Assembly (NCBI GenBank): GCA_036159515.1
Contig: JAYYEV010000080.1
Coordinates: forward strand, 1-18,154
DNA length: 18,154 nt
DNA from: GCA-002727735 sp036159515
Lineage (GTDB): Bacteria > Bacteroidota > Bacteroidia > Flavobacteriales_D > Parvicellaceae
Reading direction: 5' to 3'
Part shown: positions 8,192-14,667 of the stretch, in pieces
Layout: each line of letters starts with the position of its first letter
Position numbering within the stretch: position 1 is the stretch's first letter
Made by a program: the position numbers and the translations under genes
Notes under the pieces: model-generated
The model's database searches: none
Seen by the model: the letters and a program-made list of their open reading frames with translations, nothing else
Told to the model about the DNA's origin: nothing

Positions 8192-8198
8192 TTAACAA

Positions 8199-9488
8199 AT
8201 GTTAGTAACTAATCCTATAAAATTTAGCCTTGTTTTCATTCAAATTTTATGTGTGATATGTTCTTGCCAAAAACCAGATAAAGTGCCACCAAGGGTAAAT
8301 ATAAATAACCCTTTGAATAATACTTCATTTCAAATTCCATGTGTAATTCAGGTGGACGGTACTGTCCACGATAATCAATTACTTTCAAGAATAGAAATCT
8401 CTGTTGTTGACGAAAACTTGCTTCCAGTCACAACTACCACAACCCAAAACATAAGTGGAAATCAATTTGAATTTAATGAACAATTTTTGATTAACGATAG
8501 GCTATTATCATCAGGTAATTATTTTGTAAAAGTGAGCGTAGAAGACGAAGAAGGGAATTCAAATTCTTCTTACACGGACATTAATTTAAGTGAAGTCACA
8601 AGAGAATTAATGGGTATTTATCTTGTCTCCTCCAATCAGTCTATAACCAACTTGAGTTTTCTTGATGATGTAGGAAACATTGCGTTGAAAGCTACTATTC
8701 ATGGAAGCCACAAGGTTTCTGAAGCAAATTCAAAACATCAATATATTTTTATTGGTACAGATAACAAGGGTATTTCTTTAGAATCGGATTTTTATACCAC
8801 AAAATGGGAAGTTTCATTTCTATCTTCGACTTATGATTTTTTCCAGGATGTGAAAAAAAGTAAGGATGAGGATCAGTTATACATATCAAATGGAGATGGA
8901 GTAATTAGAAGGTTTGATAAAAATGGAACTCAAATTGGCGGATATATAGCTGATTTTCAAAATTGGTTTGCAAATTTAAATGAGATTGAAAATTATATAA
9001 TGGTTGATACATATTCTAATTTGTTCACAAGGTGGATCACCGTTTTTAATAAAGGCTCAGGCATAGAGCAAACTCGAAAATCAATTACGGGTGAAGTAGT
9101 AGAAATAGGTCTGGTTAATAACACCCTTTGTTTTATTTTAATTCAAAATGGCAATGATTTCTATTTAGCTCATTATGACTTAAATACAAATAATTTATGG
9201 ATTGAGTCTAGTGTACAGAATAATCATTGTCACCATGCTCAAATAAAGGGAAATTACTTGTACATAACCTCAGACGAAGGACTTTATCGATTTAATTATA
9301 ATACTTATCAGATGCTCCCCTTGATTGCGAATTTTCCATGTTCACAAATTGACTTGGAAGAAATTTCTGGTGATCTAATCATTTCTGATGCTCAACACGT
9401 GTATTTATTTAATGAACAAATAGGCATATACAATACCATTGGCACTACTGATAGTGTAGAAAATATTCTAGTGTATTACAATAAATAG
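8199..9488 (+). CDS. Putative lipoprotein with N-terminal Ig-like domain and possible beta-propeller
   Basis: This 429-residue protein has a type II signal peptide: a hydrophobic run, then the lipobox ICSC with lipidated Cys23, followed by QKPDKVPP. Residues about 27-131 look like an Ig-like domain of the kind found in Bacteroidota lipoproteins (VPPRVNINNPLNNTSF, a GTVHDNQLLSRIEISV strand pair, and FVKVSVEDEEGN). Residues about 135-429 are all-beta with recurring short strands such as LYISNGDGVIRRF, NYLYITSDEGLYRF and LIISDAQHVYLF, which suggest a beta-propeller. This part is inference, with no repeat strong enough to count blades. It is probably at the outer membrane. It is divergent from dnaB with its own promoter, and 16 bases separate its end from convergent accA. 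I do not recognise a named family, and function is unknown. Confidence 0.7.
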   Translation: MLVTNPIKFSLVFIQILCVICSCQKPDKVPPRVNINNPLNNTSFQIPCVIQVDGTVHDNQLLSRIEISVVDENLLPVTTTTTQNISGNQFEFNEQFLINDRLLSSGNYFVKVSVEDEEGNSNSSYTDINLSEVTRELMGIYLVSSNQSITNLSFLDDVGNIALKATIHGSHKVSEANSKHQYIFIGTDNKGISLESDFYTTKWEVSFLSSTYDFFQDVKKSKDEDQLYISNGDGVIRRFDKNGTQIGGYIADFQNWFANLNEIENYIMVDTYSNLFTRWITVFNKGSGIEQTRKSITGEVVEIGLVNNTLCFILIQNGNDFYLAHYDLNTNNLWIESSVQNNHCHHAQIKGNYLYITSDEGLYRFNYNTYQMLPLIANFPCSQIDLEEISGDLIISDAQHVYLFNEQIGIYNTIGTTDSVENILVYYNK

Positions 9489-9504
9489 TAAGGGAGGTAA
9501 AGAG

Positions 9505-10455
9505 TTAATTACCCATATTACTAAACTTCTCTGTGCGAATAGAAATTCTTTCCTCTACATTTAAAGCCTCTAATGCTAAGATGTGTTTTTTTATCTCAGA
9601 CTTAAGCTTCTTAGCCATCTTTTCAGGTTCAGCATGTGCTCCACCGATAGGTTCTTTAATTATGCCATCTATAAGTTTTTGTTTGAGCATATCTTTTCCG
9701 GTAAGTTTCAGTGCATTTGCAGCATTTTCTTTGTAATCCCAGCTTCTCCAAAGTATAGAAGAACAAGATTCTGGGGAAATAACAGAATACCAGGTATTTT
9801 CAAGCATAATTACTTTATCACCAATGCCAATGCCGAGTGCACCACCAGAGGCACCTTCTCCAATTACAATACATATTACGGGGACTTTAAGCAACATCAT
9901 TTCGTAGAGATTTCTTGCAATCGCTTCACCTTGACCTCTTTCTTCAGCTTCTAAACCTGGAAAAGCGCCAGGAGTATCTATGAAAGTAACAATGGGTTTG
10001 TCAAACTTTTCTGCTAATTTCATTAATCTTAATGCCTTGCGGTAACCTTCTGGATTAGCCATTCCAAAATTTCTATATTTCCTTTCCTTAGTATTTCTTC
10101 CTTTCTGTTGACCAATAAACATGTACGTTTTGCCATCTACTTCTCCAAATCCTCCTACCATTGCTTTGTCGTCTTTCACATTTCGATCACCATGAAGTTC
10201 TAAAAAATTCCCGTTGGTGATCTGCTTAATGTAATCCAATGTATATGGTCTATCTGGATGTCTACTTAGTTGTACCTTTTGCCAAGGAGTTAAATTATTA
10301 AAAATGTTTTTGGTAGTAGCACTTAATTTCTTTTCTAAGTCATTCACAGTAGCATTGATATCTACTTTACCTTTTTCTCCAATTTCTTTTGTTTGATTGA
10401 TTTGATCTTTAATTTCCTCAATAGGTTTTTCAAATTCTAAATAAGAACGTTCCAT
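9505..10455 (-). CDS. accA: Acetyl-CoA carboxylase carboxyltransferase subunit alpha
   Basis: AccA with AccD transfers the carboxyl group from carboxybiotin on AccB to acetyl-CoA. This makes malonyl-CoA and commits carbon to fatty-acid synthesis in the cytoplasm. The 316-residue protein (E. coli 319) starts with the family hallmark YLEFEKPIEEI. It carries TPGAFPG (161-167), the oxyanion-hole region GEGASGGALGIG (199-210), and ISPESCSSILWR (226-237). The frame continues to an ATG at 10506, but the start at 10455 gives the canonical N-terminus. The extra 17 residues (rich in Asn) are unlike the family, and a promoter-like motif lies between the two starts. accD is not in the window, so the subunits are encoded apart. 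The gene stands alone, convergent with the lipoprotein and divergent from rpmH. Confidence 0.97.
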   Translation of the reverse strand: MERSYLEFEKPIEEIKDQINQTKEIGEKGKVDINATVNDLEKKLSATTKNIFNNLTPWQKVQLSRHPDRPYTLDYIKQITNGNFLELHGDRNVKDDKAMVGGFGEVDGKTYMFIGQQKGRNTKERKYRNFGMANPEGYRKALRLMKLAEKFDKPIVTFIDTPGAFPGLEAEERGQGEAIARNLYEMMLLKVPVICIVIGEGASGGALGIGIGDKVIMLENTWYSVISPESCSSILWRSWDYKENAANALKLTGKDMLKQKLIDGIIKEPIGGAHAEPEKMAKKLKSEIKKHILALEALNVEERISIRTEKFSNMGN

Positions 10456-10486
10456 GGTGTTGTTATTATATTGGGCGTTGAAATTA

Positions 10487-10514
10487 CAAATTATTACATA
10501 TTTCATCTTTCAAA
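10487..10514 (-). promoter_or_regulatory. Possible accA promoter
   Basis: On the - strand TTTG (10514-10511), a 17-base spacer and TAATTTG (10493-10487) resemble the Bacteroidota promoter. The -7 box is one base short of TAnnTTTG, so the match is imperfect. It would give a leader of about 25 bases and would exclude the upstream ATG at 10506, supporting the accA start at 10455. Its -33 element overlaps one arm of an inverted repeat. Confidence 0.33.
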
Positions 10515-10536
10515 TGCCTGTTGAATCTTGAAAGAT
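10505..10536 (+). repeat. Nine-base perfect inverted repeat upstream of accA
   Basis: ATCTTTCAA (10505-10513) is repeated inverted as TTGAAAGAT (10528-10536) with 14 bases between. TTTCAT just outside the left arm and ATGAAA a few bases beyond the right arm extend the symmetry imperfectly. No T-tract follows on either strand, so it is not a terminator. The left arm overlaps the proposed accA -33 element, a position suited to an operator. Confidence 0.5.
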
Positions 10537-10880
10537 TTCATGAAAAAGTTAATAACTTATTGAATGGAATAATAAAATTGGTATAAAAAGGGGTTCAAAG
10601 AAAAACATTAGTCCTGATATAAAGATACTATCAAATAAAGAACATATTATAAATGAACTTATGTAGTATAAAAAATTAGGTTTTCTATATGTATATACTA
10701 TTGAGAATTTGATTTACCTAAGCCTAGGAGTAATCTTTTATAGGTTATCCATGTTGAAATCAAAAAACAATTAAATATGATATTGTATTTATTGATTAAC
10801 CACATTGTGGTTTAAAATGAGAGGATATTAAAAAAAACTCTCTAATCGATGAGGTTTTAAAAAAAGAAAAGATTAAAATT
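10515..10880. other. Long AT-rich non-coding region between accA and rpmH
   Basis: Together with its flanking motifs this is the only stretch of more than 300 bases without a gene. On the + strand the open frames I followed are a dozen codons or fewer and have no recognisable product; I did not survey the - strand in the same detail. I see no tRNA-like cloverleaf or known riboswitch. It holds the right arm of the accA-proximal inverted repeat, a second short palindrome (10798-10812), and several long A runs (for example 10829-10837 and 10858-10865). Both flanking genes are transcribed away from it, so it should contain the regulatory regions of accA and rpmH. Confidence 0.6.
10798..10812 (+). 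repeat. Short palindrome (AACCACA-T-TGTGGTT)
   Basis: Two perfect seven-base arms flank one central base, about 70 bases upstream of the rpmH -33 element. There is no T-tract, so a protein-binding site is more plausible than a terminator. The left half, TTAACCACA (10796-10804), is one base off the DnaA-box consensus TTATCCACA. Confidence 0.4.
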
Positions 10881-10910
10881 TTTGTATAAAATAAAAAACA
10901 TTTACTTTTG
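10881..10910 (+). promoter_or_regulatory. Predicted rpmH promoter (consensus)
   Basis: TTTG (10881-10884), an 18-base A-rich spacer and TACTTTTG (10903-10910) match the Bacteroidota consensus at every defined position. The predicted start lies around 10915, giving a leader of about 15-17 bases with no Shine-Dalgarno sequence. Confidence 0.7.
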
Positions 10911-10931
10911 CAAGCCTATAATAATTGAACT

Positions 10932-11093
10932 ATGAGCAAAAGAACGTTTCAACCATCTAACAGAAAGAGAAAGAATAAGCACGGGTTTAGATCAAGAATG
11001 GCCACCAAGAATGGTAGAAAGATCTTAAATGCACGTAGGAGAAAAGGAAGAAAAAAATTATCCGTTTCCGATGAAGGAAATCATAAAAGGTAA
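10932..11093 (+). CDS. rpmH: 50S ribosomal protein L34
   Basis: This 53-codon gene encodes the small basic L34 protein of the large ribosomal subunit. The product begins MSKRTFQPSNRKRKNKHGFR, continues RMATKNGRKIL, and has the diagnostic RRRKGRKKLSVS, followed by a short DEGNHKR tail. It is slightly longer than E. coli L34 (46 residues). Its own promoter and terminator make it a monocistronic unit. The usual neighbours rnpA, yidC and dnaA are not here; on the right the next gene is convergent. Lys/Arg content is extreme, as expected. Identification is certain despite the short length. Confidence 0.97.
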   Translation: MSKRTFQPSNRKRKNKHGFRSRMATKNGRKILNARRRKGRKKLSVSDEGNHKR

Positions 11094-11111
11094 CAGATTC
11101 TAAATACTTTT

Positions 11112-11139
11112 AAAAATCCTCGAAAGAGGATTTTTTTTT
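11112..11139 (+). terminator. Rho-independent terminator after rpmH, possibly bidirectional
   Basis: AAAAATCCTC (11112-11121), a GAAA tetraloop and GAGGATTTTT (11126-11135) form a ten-base-pair stem that runs into nine T residues ending at 11139. It starts 18 bases after the rpmH stop. Read on the - strand, the same stem is followed by five T residues, so it may also stop transcripts of the SPOR-domain gene, whose stop codon is two bases away at 11142. Confidence 0.88.
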
Positions 11140-11141
11140 AT

Positions 11142-12560
11142 CTAAGGAATCCAATTTTGTTTTGAAATTATCAATGCTTCTTGAACTGTGATTCTTTGTC
11201 CATAATTATAAGCAGTTACAAATGGGCCTGGAAATTCATTTGAATTTAGATCATTTCTTTTATTTCGCGCTTCTTTGTATTGACTAAAATGACCGGTTGT
11301 ATATTTTATCCATCCATCATGATTTTCTAAATCGAAGTTTCCAGAAAAATGATATCTATTTTTAACATAATTTCTTGTTGCAATTCGGTGCGATGCCAAA
11401 ATTTGCACTCGATAATCAATATTTGTATTTATTTTTTGTGAATTAACAATATTTGAAATAATGCTTTCTTCTTCAATTGTAGATATTTTGTCATCAAAAT
11501 TTTCTGCTATACTTACTTCTTCTTCTTGAATTTCCACATTATTTAAAGCAGACTCTTTCTCAATTTCTTGAATGCTTACATCGCTATTAGCATCCGTTAA
11601 AGTATTTAATACGTCTTCAGATTTTGTATTTAATTCATTTAAATCTTGCTCAGGACTAATTTTCTCCACAGTGTTTGATGCCATTTCACTTAGCTCATTA
11701 TTTGAAGAGGTATCAATAGATATAGTATTGTATTCAACAGTTGGGTTGCTAGGAGTATAATAAGTTGTGGGAATTTCTATTCCATCATTAAAGCCTTCCG
11801 CTATTAATCTTTCAGATGCATATTCGCCAGTTATAAAGAAACTAGTATCTATTCCTTTAAGATTAATTAATTTATAGCTCACTGTGAAGCTTTTAATGCT
11901 GGATGGCAGATCAGACCAAATAAATTTTGCCGATCTATCAACATCCTTGAATATACTTCCTGCTGTTTCAATGGATGTGGCTACATATCCTTCTGGTAAT
12001 CTGTCTTTTATTCTTGCAAAACCACTATGCTCACCTTTAGTAATTTGTATTTTAACGGTATAGTTACCATCTTCACCTTCAATAGTTCTATTAGATGATA
12101 CGGATGGCTCTCCCCCTTTTGGGATAACTTCATTAACAAGAAATACTAGTTCTGGTATATTTAATTGCTTTCTTTCATTTTTGTTAATAAATGAAAAAGT
12201 TCCTGTTATTTTTTTAGTCCCAAATGATTCTTTATTGGCATCAATTAAATAGGTGATTTCTATATTTTTATTATTCGGTAAATCATACCAAATGAACAAG
12301 GCTTCATTATTTTTGAATGTAAATGAAGATCCATCATTTTCTTTTTCCAATATTTGAATTCCCTCAGCCTGACTTAAATCTAATTTTAATCTTCCTGGTC
12401 CTGAGAAATCCATTTTATTAATGGTAATTTTTGCTTCAATTTTTTCTCCCGCATTTATTTCGCTAGAACTCGTGTGTGTAATTATAATATCTTCTAAATT
12501 AAAAAAGGTGCTTAACGCTATTAAAATTACATTAATGAAGATGAATATAGGCTTTAACAT
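11142..12560 (-). CDS. Envelope protein with duplicated beta domains and C-terminal SPOR-like domain
   Basis: This protein has 472 residues from the ATG at 12560. A TTG seven codons upstream falls inside a consensus -7 box, so it is rejected. A hydrophobic N-terminus (about 3-20) acts as a signal peptide or anchor. Residues about 40-130 and 165-252 are two copies of the same beta domain, sharing a K/I-x-I-T-x-x-K strand, a F-x-x-x-x-x-x-x-F-I-W-x-D-L-P core and a I/F-T-V/Y-x-Y strand. A Glu/Asn/Ser-rich linker follows (283-378). The C-terminus (about 382-463) is SPOR-like: DYRVQILAS, WIKYTTGHFSQYKEAR and the closing GPFVTAYNYGQRITVQEAL, a pattern common in Bacteroidota. SPOR domains bind denuded peptidoglycan at division sites. 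Periplasmic location and cell-wall binding are inferred from this. The partner of the duplicated domain is unknown. Confidence 0.75.
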   Translation of the reverse strand: MLKPIFIFINVILIALSTFFNLEDIIITHTSSSEINAGEKIEAKITINKMDFSGPGRLKLDLSQAEGIQILEKENDGSSFTFKNNEALFIWYDLPNNKNIEITYLIDANKESFGTKKITGTFSFINKNERKQLNIPELVFLVNEVIPKGGEPSVSSNRTIEGEDGNYTVKIQITKGEHSGFARIKDRLPEGYVATSIETAGSIFKDVDRSAKFIWSDLPSSIKSFTVSYKLINLKGIDTSFFITGEYASERLIAEGFNDGIEIPTTYYTPSNPTVEYNTISIDTSSNNELSEMASNTVEKISPEQDLNELNTKSEDVLNTLTDANSDVSIQEIEKESALNNVEIQEEEVSIAENFDDKISTIEEESIISNIVNSQKINTNIDYRVQILASHRIATRNYVKNRYHFSGNFDLENHDGWIKYTTGHFSQYKEARNKRNDLNSNEFPGPFVTAYNYGQRITVQEALIISKQNWIP

Positions 12561-12578
12561 AAGCTGACTTGAGTTACA

Positions 12579-12586
12579 CAAATCTA
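12579..12586 (-). promoter_or_regulatory. Predicted -7 element for the SPOR-domain gene
   Basis: TAGATTTG on the - strand (12586-12579) matches TAnnTTTG exactly and lies 18 bases before the ATG at 12560. No good -33 TTTG is found 17-20 bases upstream, so strength is uncertain. The box overlaps the alternative TTG start codon and so decides the start in favour of the ATG. Confidence 0.42.
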
Positions 12587-12680
12587 CCTTTGCTAATTGC
12601 CTTATTTAATCTAGGCTAATTCAAATTTTCCATAGAATGATGTTGAAAAGGGTAATGTAATAGCCCGTTGTAGGACAGCA

Positions 12681-13967
12681 TTAATCTTCTTTAAATGCTA
12701 GAAAAATGGGAGGTGAAAGTGATTTTTTATCCCCTTCACTTTTTGAATCACTTTTAAGGAAGCTTTTAGGAATATAATTCAGGTCATTTGAATTGCTATC
12801 AAGTATGCTTGGCATTATATCATATTCATTCAGTGGTGTACTGTCTGTATTTGGAATTTTTTCTTGAATATCTTCCTTTTCGTCTTGTGTGGTGCTATCA
12901 GAGAATGTTTGATTTCGTTGAACTTCTATTTCTAATTTATTTTGAGACCTATTAAATAATAAACTATCTGTTATACCTCTCCCCGTTTCATCTACATACT
13001 TGTAATTTTTAGAGTTAGGTTCTTGATCAATATGATCTGGAACCCCATCTTTGTCTGTGTCGATGGGACATCCCATTAAATCTACTTTAATCGATTTTGG
13101 AGTATGCGGACATTCATCTATGATATCTATAATTCCGTCATTGTCCTCATCTGAATTGTTGAAGGCTTCTATATCAAAATCAATCTTCTCCTTTTTCTCA
13201 ATATGTAATTTATGGATAACGTAATTCATAGTGAATCCTAAGGATAAATAATAATCATTATTTCCTGAGGCAATGTTATCAATCCAGTCTGTAAATAAAT
13301 GATTATATGTACCATAAACTCTTCCTTGAAGGTATGGGTTGATTTTCCATTTTACCCCAACGCTAATTGGAGCAAGTAAAGAAAACGAATTGTAATTGAT
13401 AGAATCATTTTCTAGTGGAGTTTCATAATCATAATCTCTGTAGAGAATAGATGCATTAGATGAATTAGTATCACTTTCTGTTAAATTTCTAATGGTGCCA
13501 TCAGACCAATAATTATAACTTCTATTATCGGCATCTAATAAATCCGTGTAAGAATCAAAAATAAAAAGTCCTGCACCTATGGAAAGGTACGGAGATATAT
13601 TACTTTTTTTGTTTAAATAATGGTCAGAATTGAGGATTAAATTGGTGCTTAATTTAGTAAAACTGGCTTCAAAGTTTAAATTTTCTGTAACTACGTTTGA
13701 TCTGATATTTTCAGAGAGTTTCCCCTTTATAAACATGACTTGTAATCCGATGAGATCACCAAATCTCTTTTCAATATCCAAAGACAAACAAGGTCTAGAG
13801 TTAGTGAAAATTTTACCCATTGAACTTGAGCCCATATCTCCAAAGAAACTATTTATTTGAGGACCTGTTCCAATAGTAAAAATTTCTTTTTCAACTTCTT
13901 CAATTGGTTTTTGAGCATTACAAACTAAGACTGAAAAAAAAAGAACTATTAAAAATTGTTTTTTCAT
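12681..13967 (-). CDS. Outer-membrane barrel protein with thrombospondin type 3 repeats, no OmpA domain
   Basis: This 428-residue protein has a clear signal peptide (MKKQFLIVLFFSVLVCNAQ). Residues about 27-255 alternate like an outer-membrane beta-barrel (FTIGTGPQINSFFGDMG, SPYLSIGAGLFIF, LLAPISVGVKWKINPYLQGRV, YYLSLGFTMNYV). Calcium-binding thrombospondin type 3 repeats follow: DEDNDGIIDIIDECP (273-287) and DTDKDGVPDHIDQEP (303-317). In Bacteroidota this arrangement is normally followed by an OmpA peptidoglycan-binding domain. Here the last about 100 residues are a polar Asp/Ser/Glu-rich tail with no OmpA motif. The frame ends in TAA, and I found no continuation in other frames within the next 120 bases. 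It lies 26 bases after the LOG gene and is probably the last gene of that operon. Specific function is unknown. Confidence 0.75.
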   Translation of the reverse strand: MKKQFLIVLFFSVLVCNAQKPIEEVEKEIFTIGTGPQINSFFGDMGSSSMGKIFTNSRPCLSLDIEKRFGDLIGLQVMFIKGKLSENIRSNVVTENLNFEASFTKLSTNLILNSDHYLNKKSNISPYLSIGAGLFIFDSYTDLLDADNRSYNYWSDGTIRNLTESDTNSSNASILYRDYDYETPLENDSINYNSFSLLAPISVGVKWKINPYLQGRVYGTYNHLFTDWIDNIASGNNDYYLSLGFTMNYVIHKLHIEKKEKIDFDIEAFNNSDEDNDGIIDIIDECPHTPKSIKVDLMGCPIDTDKDGVPDHIDQEPNSKNYKYVDETGRGITDSLLFNRSQNKLEIEVQRNQTFSDSTTQDEKEDIQEKIPNTDSTPLNEYDIMPSILDSNSNDLNYIPKSFLKSDSKSEGDKKSLSPPIFLAFKED

Positions 13968-13993
13968 GTAGAGTTGTAAAAATAGTTCCTTTT

Positions 13994-14665
13994 TTAAAAA
14001 TTTGGTTTTAGATGGTGGTTTTTGTAATAATCACTTATTTTTTGAACCGCTTCTTCAGCTGTATCTACGATCTGAATTAAATCTAAATCTTCTGGGCTAA
14101 TATTGTTTTCTTCAACTAGTAATACTTCTTTTATCCAGTCTATAAGTCCAGTCCAAAAGGACTTGCCAATTAATATAACTGGAAATTTTCCTGATTTTTC
14201 CGTCTGTATTAGAGTTAATGCTTCAAACATTTCGTCTAATGTTCCAAATCCTCCAGGAAGAACAATAAATCCTTGTGCATATTTGATAAATATGACCTTT
14301 CTTACAAAAAAATAATCAAAATTGATGATTTTATCAGTGTCGATATAAGGGTTTGCTTCCTGCTCAAATGGTAAAACAATATTTAAACCAACAGATTTGC
14401 CCCCTCCTCTTTTGGCACCCTTATTTCCAGCTTCCATTATTCCAGGCCCACCGCCTGTAATTACGCCAAATTTTTGTTGTGTAAGTAAATAGGCTACTTC
14501 TTCTGCAAGTTGATAATATTGGTTTTCAGGTTTTGTTCTAGCTGAACCAAAAATAGAAACACAAGGTCCAATTCTTGACATGGTTTCAAACCCTTCCACA
14601 AATTCGCCCATTATCTTAAAAATTTCCCAACTATCTCTGGTTTTTATGTTATTCCAATCCTTCAT
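13994..14665 (-). CDS. LOG-family Rossmann-fold protein (TIGR00730 type)
   Basis: This 223-residue protein has the two defining LOG motifs, GGGPGIMEA (71-79) and PGGFGTLDE (137-145), plus VSIFGSAR (36-43) and FFVRKVIF (119-126). Family members are nucleoside 5'-monophosphate phosphoribohydrolases. They release a base, classically a cytokinin, from its riboside monophosphate, and were long mislabelled lysine decarboxylases. The PGGxGTxxE motif carries the catalytic glutamate and binds phosphate. It is cytoplasmic, with no signal or membrane segment. It starts two bases after the uvrA stop, so translation is likely coupled. The physiological substrate in bacteria of this type is not established. 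The chemistry is confident, the role is not. Confidence 0.88.
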   Translation of the reverse strand: MKDWNNIKTRDSWEIFKIMGEFVEGFETMSRIGPCVSIFGSARTKPENQYYQLAEEVAYLLTQQKFGVITGGGPGIMEAGNKGAKRGGGKSVGLNIVLPFEQEANPYIDTDKIINFDYFFVRKVIFIKYAQGFIVLPGGFGTLDEMFEALTLIQTEKSGKFPVILIGKSFWTGLIDWIKEVLLVEENNISPEDLDLIQIVDTAEEAVQKISDYYKNHHLKPNF

Positions 14666-14667
14666 GT

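Noticed and set aside
9583..9954. Open frame of 123 codons on the + strand inside accA
   Set aside because: It is antisense to a fully conserved accA and its product has no recognisable features; conservation is explained by the accA frame.
10453..10506. Upstream ATG at 10506 as the accA start
   Set aside because: The added 17 residues do not resemble AccA N-termini, and a promoter-like motif lies between this codon and the canonical start at 10455.
10819..10842. GAGAG...CTCTC hairpin with an A-rich loop upstream of rpmH
   Set aside because: Five-base arms with a 14-base A-rich loop and no T-tract are within chance for AT-rich DNA.
12579..12581. TTG start for the SPOR-domain protein, adding seven residues
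   Set aside because: The codon lies inside a perfect TAnnTTTG box, so it would be upstream of or at the transcription start; the ATG at 12560 directly precedes the hydrophobic signal.
12582..12680. Possible frameshifted OmpA domain following the TSP3 barrel gene
   Set aside because: I found no OmpA-type motif in this stretch, and it contains promoter-like sequence for the next gene instead.
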